A stretch of 64,000 nt of DNA from Pegoplata infirma (Eukaryota; Arthropoda; Insecta; Diptera; Anthomyiidae): positions 238,507,462 through 238,571,461 of the forward strand of contig OY992538.1 in assembly GCA_963921195.1 (NCBI GenBank). The letters are read 5' to 3'. A program made the translations under genes and the position numbers. Each line of letters begins with the position of its first letter. Position 1 is the stretch's first letter. Shown piece after piece: positions 54,088-64,000 of the stretch. The notes below the pieces were generated by a model, which saw nothing but the letters and a program-made list of their open reading frames with translations, ran no database searches and was not told the origin of the DNA.

Positions 54088-54507
54088 AAAAAAACATAAA
54101 ATAACGTATTACATACCTTTATATTGCATCTTCCTTAACCCTTTTATATACACATATGTATGTATAACTTATGTTTATCTTCTTAAGAATATGTATCTTA
54201 CGGATACAAACAAGCTAAATTGTATGGAAGTTATAAATGTGTGGGAATTAGGGTGACACAAATAATGACTTTTTCGAATTTCGTTGACTACACTGTGTCA
54301 CAAATTTTCAACAAAGTCGTGACCAAATGAATCTGACACCTAATCTTTATGTAAATCCGAACGCTGAATCCGAATATGAAGTCAGAATGGTCAAAAGTAG
54401 AACAGTTTTCGAGATATTTACGAGAAAATCGAGAAAATTACCGTTATTTGCTCTTTTCAACTTATTTTTTTAAAACCAAACAATAAATTTTTTTAAAATT
54501 TTATCAC

Positions 54508-54783
54508 TTAAAACGTTAGTTTATTTCAATACGGACATTTTGTGCCCTATAGGATCCAGATCGGTGCAAAAATGACAAAGTTACAGTAGATTAATTGAAT
54601 TATCCCACTTTTCGATTTTTTTTTAAAAAAACACAAGTAAATATACAAAGCTAAATGTTAGTAATGAAAGGTGGATTAATTCACTAAATCTTCTGTAGCT
54701 TTGTCATTTTTGCACCAATCTGGGTCTTGTTGGGCGCAAAATGTTCGTATTGAAATAAAATAATGTCCTATGTAATAAAACAT
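54508..54783. mobile_element. 275-bp palindromic MITE-like repeat
   Basis: TTATTTCAATACGGACATTT and GGTGCAAAAATGACAAAGTT on the left pair with GCTTTGTCATTTTTGCACCA and ATGTTCGTATTGAAATAAAA on the right. TTACAGTAGATTAATTGAAT pairs imperfectly with GGATTAATTCACTAAATCTT. No coding capacity. Confidence 0.75.
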
Positions 54784-55107
54784 TAGGTCTGTTTGATTAC
54801 TTTTTTTGTAGTAAAAGTAGTAAAAGAGATTTTTTTTTAAATTTTACTCAATATGTCGAAAACTCCAAAAAAGTAAAAAAACAGAAAGTAGTAAAAATAG
54901 TAAAATTTATTTATCATTCAAATTCTCAAAAAACATATTTTAAAATTTTATTTTGAAGAAATTTTTAGAATCTATACAAAAAATTAGAAGACATTTGCCA
55001 TAAACGCTAAAAATCACATTTTTTTAATTAACTTGGTAAAAGTTCTGGTCGATCAATTTCATATGTTTCATTTATTAAACGTATAAAAAACAAAAACAAA
55101 AATAAAT

Positions 55108-55195
55108 AATTGGGTTTTTCTGGAGTTGTCTTAGTTTTTAAGGGTGGAACTTATTTTCCAACTGATCCGATTTTATCCATCTCCGAACTTAACTC
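55108..55195 (+). mobile_element. mini-me fragment at the left edge of the minisatellite
   Basis: TCTGGAGTTGTCTTAGTTTT, GGGTGGAACTTATTTTCCAA, CTGATCCGATTTTATCCATC and TCCGAACTTAAC match the variant mini-me interior (compare 9480-9552) in plus orientation. It stops where the minisatellite begins. Confidence 0.65.
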
Positions 55196-55198
55196 AGA

Positions 55199-56742
55199 TT
55201 CTGATATTTTTTTTTTTTTTGAAAAAGTCCCCGTTTCTAAGACATTTTTTTTTTACAGAAAAAGTCTGAGACATTTTTTCTATAGAAGAAGTCTCAGCTT
55301 TTGAAACAATTTTTCTATGGAAAAAGTCATAGAATCTGAGATATTTTTTCTATAGAAAAAATCTTAGATTCTGATTCATTTTTTCTGTTGAAAAAATCTC
55401 AGGTTCTGAGACATTTTTTCTATAGAAAAAGTCTCGATTCTGAGACATTTTTTTCTATAGAAAAAGTATCATATTCTGTGACATTTGTTCTATAGAAAAA
55501 GTCTCAGATTCTGAGACATTTTTTCTACAGAAAAAATCTTAGATTTTGAGACATTTTTTCTATAGAAAAAGTCTCAGATTCTGAGACATTTTTTCTATAG
55601 AAAAAGTCTGATTCTGGGACATTTTTTGTAAAGAAAAAGTCTCAGATTCTGAGACATTTTTTCTATGGAAAAACTAATAGAATCTCGGACATTTTTTCTA
55701 TAGAAACAGTCTTAGATTCTGAGACATTTTTCTACAGAAAAAGTCTCAGATACTGAGACATTTTCTACAGAAAAAGTCTCAGATTCTGAGACATTTTTTC
55801 TATGGAAAAACTAATAGAATCTGAGACATTTTTTCTATAGAAACAGTCTTAGATTCTGAGACATTTTTCTACAGAAAAAGTCTCAGATTCTGAGACATTT
55901 TCTACAGAAAAAGTCTCAGATTCTGAGACATTTTTTATATAGAAAAGTCTGATTTTTCTATAGAAAAATTGTTTCAGAATCTGAGACTTTTTCTATAGAA
56001 AAAATGGATCAGAATCTGCGACTATTTTCTATAGAAAAAAGTCTCAGAGTCTGAGACTTTTTCTATAGAAAAAATGTCTCAGAGTCTGAGACTTTTTCTA
56101 CAGAAAAAATGTTTCAGAATCTGAAACTTTTTCTGTGGAAAAACTCAAAGAATCTGAGACATTTTTTCTATAGAAAAAGTCTTAGATTCTGAGACATTTG
56201 TTCTATAGAAAAAGTCTCAGATTCTGAGACATTTTTTCTATACAAAAAGTCTCAGATTTTGAGAATTTTTTTCTATAGAAAAAATCTTAGTTTCTGAGAC
56301 ATTTTTTCTTTAGAAAAAGTTTTAGATTCTGAGACATTTTTCTACATAAAAAATCTCAGAATCTGCGACATTTCTTCCATAGAATCTGAGATTTTTTCTA
56401 TAGAAAAAATGTCTCAGAATCTGAGACATTTTTTCTATAGAACAAGTCTTAGATTCTGAGACATTTTTTCTATAGAAAAAGTCTCAGATTCTGAAACATT
56501 TTGTCTATAGAAAAAGTCTCAGATTCTGAGACATTTTTTCTATAGAAAACAGTCCCAGATTCTGAGCCATTTTTTCTATAGAAAAAGGCTCAGATTCTAA
56601 GACAATTTTTCTATAGAAATAATGTCTCAGAAGCTGAGACTTTCCTATGGAAAAACTGTCGCAGATCTGAGACTTTTTCTATGGAAAAAGCTTGCAGATT
56701 CAAGATATTTTTCTATAGAAAAAGTCTCAAATTCTGAGACCT
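55199..56742. repeat. Minisatellite of about 35-bp doubly palindromic units
   Basis: About 44 units of roughly AGTCTCAGATTCTGAGACAT followed by TTTTTCTATAGAAAA fill 1.5 kb. Each unit contains two palindromes, TCTCAGATTCTGAGA and TTTCTATAGAAA. The unit polarity switches from plus-type to minus-type near 55970 and again near 56130 and 56390. Variation among units is substantial (CTACAG for CTATAG, missing bases). It has mini-me fragments in opposite orientation at its two edges. A minus-type remnant is visible at the very end of the window (63968). Confidence 0.93.
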
Positions 56743-56860
56743 TAGTTTATTATTCCGTCTGTTACGCATCGGCATTTCGGTCTAGGACCTATTAATAGCG
56801 ACAACCGTCTGTCCGTCTGCGGAAGATTTAACACAGTCTAAAATAAAATAAAATCTTCGA
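56743..56860 (-). mobile_element. mini-me fragment at the right edge of the minisatellite
   Basis: TCTGTTACGCATCGGCATTT, CGGTCTAGGACCTATTAATA, CAACCGTCTGTCCGTCTGCG and GTCTAAAATAAAATAAAATC match the inverted 3' part of mini-me elements. Orientation is opposite to the fragment at 55108. Confidence 0.75.
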
Positions 56861-57943
56861 GTGTGGGAACTTTTTCGAATTTTTCCTACCAAGGGTTGAT
56901 GTTAAGCGTGTTTTAATGAAGATTTGTTTTTATTTTAAACGTTCCAAAGATACATATGCCTATAAACTTATGTACATGGATTGCATATTTATTTAGATGT
57001 TTTGTTGTTATTTCATCTTGGATAGAATTTGCACATAGAATTTGCTTTTTTTATTTTTTGTTTTAAATAATTTTTTTGTTAATAAATATAAAAATTTGTC
57101 AATAATTTTTTTGGCATAATTTCTATACTTACACATTGAAATTTTGCCGGTAAATTGTAGTAAAAATAAAGCAAAAGAGAAATACATTTTCTCTTAAATT
57201 GATTACTACATTTACTATTTTTATGTGTAAACGAACGGTTTTTGAGCAAAAGTAGTAAATTGAGTAAAAATAGTAAATTGTAGTAGGTAAACAAACAAAG
57301 CTATTATAATTTTTAATTGTTTGGTTTAAAAACAATAACTTGAAAAGAGCAAAATTGCAAAAAATCATCAAATTTTTCATGAAGTTTGAACTTTTGTCCA
57401 CTGTAACTCTGTCATTTCTTAACTTATCTTCACAAGCGACCCATGGTTATTTTAGTAATTTTATTATCTTTCATTAAAAAAAAAAGAAATACATAAATCG
57501 ACGAATAGCTTTGAAGATATTTGCATTTAAGTGACATCATTTTTTTTTAAAACACAAAAAACGCTTATTTTCGAATATCTCGAAAACTGTTCTACTTTTG
57601 ACCATTCTGACTTCATATTCGGATTCAGCGGACAATTGTACATAAAGATTAGGTGTCAGATACATTTGGTCAAAAAACTGTCACGTAGTGCTATCGGGCA
57701 AATTATGGCTCCTTTTTTTTAGCTAAATCGGACAATTTTAATCCTAGCCGCTGGGGGCTGGGACTAACAAATTATACAAACCAAAATAAAAAAATTATAC
57801 AAACCAAAAAAAAATATATATGTATATATTTTATAATTGGTGGGATTGGCTTTCAGTTTTAAAATTGACTTAAAAAAAAAATGAGGTCTTACTCTAAAAA
57901 ATTTTTAAAATTTTTTTTATTTTGTTTTTACAAGCAACGATGT

Positions 57944-58465
57944 CACCATCTGACAAAAATAAAAAAGGGCGTAAAACATGAACTGTATAATATACGTTTG
58001 AAACTAGAGACAAAATGTAATAAGACTGCATTAACAGTTTTTCTTGAAAGAAGAGGATTTCCTCTAATTTTCCTATTTTATTATATTTACATATTAGGAA
58101 AAAGGAGGTAAGTTACGTCCTTTCAAAAATGTATCCTTCAATATCATTCAACATTTTCAACAAAATATTTTGATAAAGTTTTCAAATGAATTTATTCACA
58201 TCCTTTTGTTCTGATATGGCAAAATAATAAATGGAAAAGTTAGGGGAGAACCTACTCTTTCATTTCCCAGCACCACTTCCATCCTAGGACAAGTACAAAT
58301 TTTTCAAAAATGTTTTACAAAATGTGTCCTTTAAAACTTTGAAGTCTTTTTAAAAGGAAACAAGATCATGAAATGAAAAACTGTAATAGCAGTTTTATTT
58401 CATTCGATTTCTACTTTCAGACGTGTATCATCCAGTTCATGTTTAATATTAGCTGTCGGACGGTG
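57944..58465. mobile_element. Harbinger-like foldback (GTCGGACGGTG family)
   Basis: CACCATCTGACA (left) and CACCGTCCGACA (right, inverted) are the ends. The right flank is TTA; the left flank is diverged. The arms pair through ATGAACTGTATAATATACGT with CGTGTATCATCCAGTTCATG, GGAGGTAAGTTACGTCCTTT and CATCCTAGGACAAGTAC. It matches 62356-62983 over its whole length. The 76-residue frame (57881-58111) lies in it and is not a gene. Confidence 0.75.
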
Positions 58466-60290
58466 TTATTAATCATAACTTCGGTGATAACCCATAGATT
58501 TTCATCAAACCGACCTTGTTATCTTTGTTAAGGTCCAAGTTTATAAGAGAACCCAAAGTTATTTGTTGCGATTTCTACTTTTGCCGATCACCCAAATTTT
58601 AATTTTCTTACTCCAAAAACGCATTTTTGTCATATGTGTGTTTATTCTACGTAGTCTAATGAGCTGATTGGAAAACGATTTGTTGCAAATATGATTTTCT
58701 TTAATATGGTTTTTATTGCGAGTAGATCGGATGTATACAACGCAAGATATAAGGGAACAGTCAAAAACCTCCAAAAAACACTAAAAATTTTTTTGTAAAA
58801 TTACTGAATACGTGAAAAAAAATTTTAATAATTTTTTGAGTTTGGTGGTCTATAATACATAAAAAAAATGTATCCACTTTTCGTGCGCAGAACATTTTTT
58901 TATTTTGTAAACTAGAGATATTATGTAATATTTTAAGCAAAAAAATCACTTTGCTTGAAACTTTCCGATTTTTAAGTCAAAAAAGGATCCCAAAGCCATT
59001 GTCCTACAGATCCAATATTTTGTGTGTGTTAATATTGACCCAAAAAGACAACTTTCCGACCCCGACGTTTTCGAAAAAACCAAAATTTGCTCCACTGAGT
59101 AATCAAAAATAAAAAACCGAAAAAAAAGTATTTTGCTTGTATTGAACATATTTTTTACCATGTGAACTTTGACTTCAAAATGGCGCGGTTTAAAGTTATC
59201 CGAGTTGGCTCAAATTTTTTCTACATTAGTTTGAGACCAAGTGCCTCAATATTTCGTCCTGGATATAGTGAAAATACAAAGTTAAATTTTCAATGCCACC
59301 CTAATGTGTATGTATGTGTACATAACATGGGTGATTTTAAATTTATGACCTGAAATATGATTAAGTTCGGTCGATTGACCTTAACTCTTTCGTTATGTAC
59401 GTAGAAATACAAATACTTACATCTTCATGAGGGCATCCCGATTTTTTTAAATTTCGAGTATCTTCAAGAAAACTTAATAAATATAATTAAAAATATATTG
59501 CACAAAAATACAAACGGGCCAACATTGGAATAAAGTTGGCAGCGATGGTAACAACGTTGGTAAAACTTGAAGGTTTCTTAATCTACGACATCATTCTGAA
59601 GTTTAAATGGTAACAGTGGCCAACGATCGCGTGACGTTTCCTTGATTGAACTGCAAATATCAAAAATATTTTTTTAAATTCAGCTAAAAAATTAGAAAGT
59701 TTTGAAAATATTAATAAAAATATTTAAAAAATTATAAAATGTTGATATTTATCCTCAATAGTTTTTAATAAATTTTCCCATAATTAAATCTTCAATTCCT
59801 ATCCATTGTTTGCCCAGAATTCCCTCACAAACTACAAAAGCTAAAGATTTCGGGACACCTTTATATATACATTTATATGTTTTCTTACTGTGTATATTCC
59901 ACTATAATTGGATTGAATGTTAAACTAATTTTATATAATTATTAAAAATTGAAAATGTTAAATTGTCCATAAAATATAAATTTATTATTTATTTCATTAG
60001 TCGCCCGGACCTTTTTTTGTTTTGGGTTAAAAATAAAAAATCAGCACATTTTTCTTATATTTTTTTTTTTTTGTTGTTTAGGTTCATCCCCCTCAATATT
60101 ACTTTACTTTATTGTTTAATATTATATCGTTTATTTTTGTGTGTTAATTTGGTTGTTGCCTTTCTTTTCTTTATATTCATACTCTATTAGAGAATGATGA
60201 TATATTTAGTTTGTCACAAGGTTAACAACTTGTAGGAAATTTTTTAGTACAAACAAATATTGGACATATAGGGCAATATCCTTGGGTTCC
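58466..60290. other. AT-rich stretch with possible old repeat
   Basis: TCAATGCCACCCTAATG at 59283 resembles the TTGCCACCCTAATG at 48600 and the GGGTGACA start near 54251, suggesting the end of a further repeat family. Otherwise no gene or terminus is seen; the six frames of 62-76 residues have no recognisable feature. Confidence 0.4.
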
Positions 60291-61050
60291 TTTTTATACC
60301 CTCCACTCTAGTGATAGAGGGTATATAGCATATAAGTTTGTCATTCCTCTTGTAACACCTTAAAATATTGATCTAGGACCCCATAAAGGATATATATTCA
60401 TGATCCTCGATCGATTCTAAGACGATCTAGCGATATCCGTCCGTCCGTCTGTATGTCTGTTGAAACACGCTAACTTTTGAAAGACTTTACAGAGGCTCCT
60501 CAAGTTTGACATATATGTTGGGCATTTACCTGGTCAGGTTATGAGCAAAAGAGTGAATTTTTCGCGAATTTACGAGATAAAAAACACGATAACTTTTGAA
60601 AGGCATCCATCCTGAGGATGCTAAAGCTTAGCATATATATTTGTCGTTCCCCTAGCCTGGTTCATATTGAATTTCAGCCAAATCGGTCCAGTGGTTCAAA
60701 AGTTATTAGCAAAACCGTAAATTTCAGATTCGCTTCACCTTAAATTCACGTGCTGAAAAAACCCGAGCCTTAAAAAAACAAGCTTTAAAAACATCGAAAA
60801 GTCACAAAATTACTTTAAAAAGTATTTTTGTCACTCAAAAATATTTTTACACTAAAAAAAAATTTTACAAAAAAATTTTACACTCAAAAAAAATTTTAAT
60901 TTTTCTTATTTTTACAAAAATGACAAAAAAAAAATTGTAATTAAAATTTTTCATTTTTTTCACGTTAAAAAATTTACCATTCTTTAAAAAGGGCATTGTG
61001 GAGGGTAGTCATAGATTCGGCCAAGTCGAATTTAATTTTTCTACTTGTTT
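60291..61050 (-). mobile_element. mini-me/DINE-1-like element, inverted, nearly complete
   Basis: From the hairpin (60295-60325) it reads GTAACACCTTAAAATATTGA, ATGATCCTCGATCGATTCTA, GACGATCTAGCGATATCCGT and CCGTCCGTCTGTATG (60437-60460). It then has GTCCAGTGGTTCAAAAGTTA, poly-A/T tracts and GGAGGGTAGTCATAGATTCG, and ends CGAATTTAATTTTTCTACTT then G. It belongs to the same subfamily as the pair at 859-2856, with a shorter microsatellite. Confidence 0.88.
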
Positions 61051-61890
61051 TTTTTTTTCAATTATTACAAAAACTTCAATACAACCAATATCGAAAGGTA
61101 TAAACCAATTCGTCACCACCATTTTGTTATTTTACTATAGCTTACTTCCATGATGTTTTGTTTTATTTTATTTTCCGTTATTCTATTTTTTTTTTATACG
61201 TTAATGCCAATTATAGTTTTCTTTTCGTAATGTTTTGAGTATCGAATATATATTTTTTTTTTTTTTGTTTCTTACTTCGATTTTTATTGAATTAGCATAT
61301 TCTATTAAACAGTCACGTAACATGATACACACAAAAAATATATCCAATATAATACATTTCGTTACAAAATGGATCAATAAATACGTTTGAATGATACAAT
61401 TATTTTTACAAGATGTTTCATTCCTCTTTTTCTGTAAATGGAAATTTATTTAGGATCACATTGAATATTTAACAACAAAGTTGATTGTATACAAAACAGA
61501 AATATATATACCTATATTGAATGGACAATTTGAAGTCTTTACACCCATCAAAAGATTTCCTAATCTATTAAAGATGCACAAAACTTAAGTGAAAATATAA
61601 AGAATACTATAATATTGGCCAATCAAAAGTTAAACATCCCACGTAGTCTTAAGTAGTTAAGACGGCAGTAAATTTGAAAGATTTATGTAAATGTTTTTAT
61701 TTTTGTTTAAGTTTAATATATTAAATATTTTATTTTACAAAAAATCATATATTTAACATTAACACTTTGTTTTTTTTTTAACTTACATATGCGAATGACC
61801 AAACATTTGAAGGTAAGTAAACACTTTTTTACTACAGGGCTTCTCAACCTCTGTTTCTCTAACCTGTGTTATACCAATTTTTCATTTTGT
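61051..61890. other. AT-rich non-coding stretch
   Basis: No gene or repeat is recognised. The part from about 61820 is slightly GC-richer and may be the outermost piece of the retrotransposon remnant that follows. Confidence 0.4.
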
Positions 61891-62330
61891 TAAAAAAACC
61901 CCCTATTTAATTCTTTTTCTGCACCCTTTTCCATCGCACTCTCTGTTATAACAGGGTTTTCTGCCCAGTCTTCCCTAGTTGGTATTTGGACTTCGAAGTT
62001 TCTGTCAAAGTTTGTCTGTGGTGAGACATAGTCGGTTCTCCGCCCCAGTTCTGTTCCATCCACCGTACTTAATATCGTCGAGTGTCCCTAAGGGCGTTGC
62101 TTATGCATTTGCGACTCTCTTAATCTGAGAGCCGATTTTGTTGCTGTGCTCTTGACTTAAATATCCACGGGCTGAATGTTTAGTATCAATTTCAGGCCGA
62201 TCTGGAGTGATGATCTAATAGTACCTATGATACCCACACACTCCAGTCGTTGCAACTTCAGTAGATTGCAGATATATAATTTCTTATCCACTGCTTTCCA
62301 CCACACAAGGGCACTATAGGTAAGTATTGG
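61891..62330 (-). pseudogene. Non-LTR retrotransposon fragment: end of reverse transcriptase
   Basis: On the minus strand one frame reads PILTYSALVWWKA, then LLKLQRLECVGIIGTIRSSL and NIQPVDI. A TAA (62157-62159) is followed by VKSTATKSALRLRES and a TAG (62088-62090), then GHSTILSTVDGTELGRRTDY. This is the conserved C-terminal part of R1/LOA/I-type reverse transcriptases (PxLxYGSLVWW, LQRL..LGI.GA.R, AKSALRLRES, GHS.I) and the linker before RNase H. GC content is higher than the surroundings. It is 5'-truncated at the foldback that starts at 62356. The RNase H fragment at 3304 could be from the same family but is a separate insertion. Confidence 0.88.
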
Positions 62331-62355
62331 TAAATTGGATTTTTAACTTGGATAA

Positions 62356-62983
62356 CACTGTCCGACAGCCAATATTTAACATGAACCGAATGATATACGT
62401 CTGAAAGTAGAGATCAAATGGAGTAAAATTGCATTTATAGTTTTTCATTTCGCGATCCTGTTTCCTTTTAAAAGAACTTTAAAGTTTTAACGGATACATT
62501 TTGTAAAATATTTCTGAAATATTTATACTTATCCTATGACTGGTGATAGCAAATTAAAGAGGAGGGACTTCCCTAATTTGTTCATTCTTTTATTTTGCCA
62601 TATCAGGATAAAAGGATGTGAATAAAATCCTCTAAAAACTTCATCAAAATATTTTGTTGAGAAATTTTAATGATATTGAAGGATAAAGTTTTGAATGGAC
62701 GTAACTTACCTCCTTTTTCCAGATTTCTAAAAAAAAAATTGGGAAAATTAGGGGAAATCCCCCTCTTTCATTTTCTATCACTAGTGGCATCCTAGGGCAA
62801 GTACAAATATTAAAAAAATATTTTATAAAATTTAATCCTCTAAAACTTTAAAGTCCTTTTAAAAGGAAACATGATCACGAAATGAAAAACTGTTAATGCA
62901 GTTTTAGTACATTTTGTCTTTGGTTTCTAATGTATACTATCCAGTTCGTGTTTAACGACTTGTTTCATTTTTGTCGGACGGTG
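62356..62983. mobile_element. Harbinger-like foldback with TAA duplication
   Basis: CACTGTCCGACA (left) and CACCGTCCGACA (right, inverted) are flanked by TAA on both sides (62353-62355, 62984-62986), a TWA duplication as in PIF/Harbinger. The arms pair through AACATGAACCGAATGATATA with its complement near 62940, TTCATTTCGCGATCCTGTTT, and AAAAGGATGTGAATAAAAT. No coding capacity. It interrupts or borders the reverse transcriptase remnant. Confidence 0.85.
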
Positions 62984-63430
62984 TAATAATTCACTTGCTG
63001 GTGAATATAAAAAAAAGTTCACCAATTGGTTAAGATAACGTCACATAATTAATAACGCAGATCAACAACCAAAATCGGAATAGGATGAAACTAAATGAAA
63101 GCAAATGAATGTTGAAATATTTCATAACAAAACCAAGCGTGTCAAAAAAATCTAACGCTGAACTACAAAAAAACATTGAGAGTTTTGTTATATAAAATTT
63201 GAACATTCTTTTGCTTTCATTTGCTTTTTTGGGAATGAAACCCATTCCCATAATTTTAACCCATAATTTTATCAAAAAAAAAATTTTTTTTCATCAAAAC
63301 TGTTTTCAAATTTTTTTTCCTAAGTTTTTTAATGAAATATTTCAACAAACATTTTTATTTTTCAGAAAAATATTTTTTGCATCAAAAACTTTTTTTTTAT
63401 CAGAAATTAAGAGTACTCGGCGTTTAACTT
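62984..63430 (+). repeat. TTCACC/(T)nCATCAA repeat element, third copy
   Basis: TAATAATTCACTTGCTGGTG and GTTCACCAATTGGTTAAGAT, then CACATAATTAATAAC, match the starts at 6655 and 53175. A T-rich CATCAAAA array follows at 63280-63400. Between them, AAATGAAAGCAAATGAATGT pairs with ACATTCTTTTGCTTTCATTT (63093-63225). The 120-residue frame here is low-complexity. Confidence 0.6.
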
Positions 63431-64000
63431 CATATTACAAAATTTCCACTTTTTGCATAATACCTTGTTCAAGTCTAATGTTAAATCTCGTCCAAAAGAC
63501 ATTTCAATTATACGGTAGTGTATTAAACGATGCAGTATCATATTATCAAAATCTTATTTAAATGAGTTAAGTTCTGGCAAATCGGTTCAAAGAGGTTGGA
63601 GTACTTCAATTGTAAGATGTGAACACTAAGGATATAACAATAATGCGGAGTCATTTGTATTAGTGTTCATATCAAAGTGACCAGAACTTGTTATTAGTTT
63701 TTATGAGTGTAAGTAATTGTGGTATTAAATAAGTAAAATGTATTTATGTCCTTCGTATAGTAGAAATTCTCTAATAATCTTGTAAAGCACGTACGTAAAA
63801 GCTTAAAGTCGAAAACTTCAAAGACATTTGCCATAATACAAAAAAGGTTTCATATTCGTTTAGTTTTATTTTAAGGACTCTTAACAAGTTCACCAGGATC
63901 TTTGATAATACTGTGCAACACTGGTTTTTTCTATTTAAAATATGCTTTAAAGCTAAGACTTAAAAAAAAAATGTCTCAGAATCTAAAATTTGTTTTTATA
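63431..64000. other. AT-rich sequence to the end of the window
   Basis: No gene is seen. The last 35 bases contain ATGTCTCAGAATCTAAAATT, a minus-type unit of the 55199 minisatellite, so another array or fragment may continue beyond the window. Confidence 0.4.

Larger units (their letters stand above)
54260..57700. repeat. Inverted arms enclosing the minisatellite region
   Basis: The left arm (54260-54507: ATCTGACACCTAATCTTTAT, CCGAATATGAAGTCAGAATG, AAAAGTAGAACAGTTTTCGA, TTGCTCTTTTCAACTTATT) is inverted at about 57305-57700 (ATTCTGACTTCATATTCGGA, ATAAAGATTAGGTGTCAGAT). A second inner inverted pair lies at about 54790-54910 and 57200-57300 (GTAAAAATAGTAAAAT-like words). No terminal duplication was found. 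It looks like an old long-TIR element filled by later repeats. Confidence 0.6.

Noticed and set aside
55199..56742. A CRISPR-like array of regular repeats
   Set aside because: The units are contiguous and variable, with no unique spacers and no cas-like genes, and the genome is eukaryotic. It is a minisatellite.
57079..57401. Two overlapping minus frames (71 and 90 residues) with membrane-like composition
   Set aside because: The hydrophobicity comes from T-rich DNA inside inverted repeat arms. The two frames overlap each other and neither has a start context or relatives visible here.

Overview
The window is about 64 kb of very AT-rich, repeat-dense nuclear DNA that looks like a large intron or intergenic region of a higher fly (Diptera, probably calyptrate). 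The main reason is a recurring, roughly 1-kb repeat that starts near a CAAGTRAGAGTGTTAAATTC-like end, carries a (GTCY)n/(GACR)n microsatellite, and closes with a TATACCCTC...GAGGGTATA hairpin. That is the architecture of the dipteran mini-me/DINE-1 (Helentron-type) elements. No bacterial, viral or CRISPR-type organisation is present. Almost all open reading frames are chance frames inside repeats. The organism call is an inference from repeat architecture only.

Real coding content is minimal. One short minus-strand segment (11404-11470) reads as a first coding exon, with an ATG in good context and a strong GTAAGT splice donor. Two minus-strand fragments of a non-LTR retrotransposon are recognisable: an RNase H plus C-terminal cysteine region at 3304-4140, and the end of a reverse transcriptase with two in-frame stops at 61891-62330. 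A tRNA-like RNA polymerase III promoter with a poly-A tail at 7155-7600 looks like a SINE.

Layout. 0.86-2.86 kb: two head-to-tail mini-me copies. 3.3-4.1 kb: non-LTR RNase H remnant. 6.6-10.3 kb: a nest in which a hAT-type element with an 8-bp target duplication carries two mini-me copies, one holding the SINE and one holding a second hAT-type element. 12.4-14.6 kb: mini-me copies with two TA-flanked MITEs and a retroposon 3' end. 16-18.9 kb: a third hAT-type element and a 441-bp tandem duplication. 20-22.2 kb: a TA-flanked MITE with a 1.1-kb long-TIR element inside. 25.4-29.2 kb: an unclassified element holding a 3-kb hAT-type element, itself holding a MITE and another hAT-type element. 29.2-34.3 kb: several foldback elements. 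36.5-41.7 kb: a five-level nest ending in a 2.03-kb near-perfect palindrome. 42-46.6 kb: hairpin MITEs. 47.3-49.4 kb: two inverted copies of a TIR element. 50.4-51.6 kb: a pogo-like MITE and a TA MITE. 54.3-57.7 kb: inverted arms enclosing a 1.5-kb minisatellite of doubly palindromic 35-bp units. 58-63.4 kb: Harbinger-like foldbacks with TWA duplications, another mini-me copy and the reverse transcriptase remnant.

The elements are mostly non-autonomous; no intact transposase was seen. The most notable features are the depth of nesting, the several perfect 8-bp duplications that define hAT-type units exactly, and the number of kilobase-scale inverted repeats able to form hairpin RNA. Boundaries given with TIR and target duplication are exact to the base; boundaries of degenerate copies are approximate.
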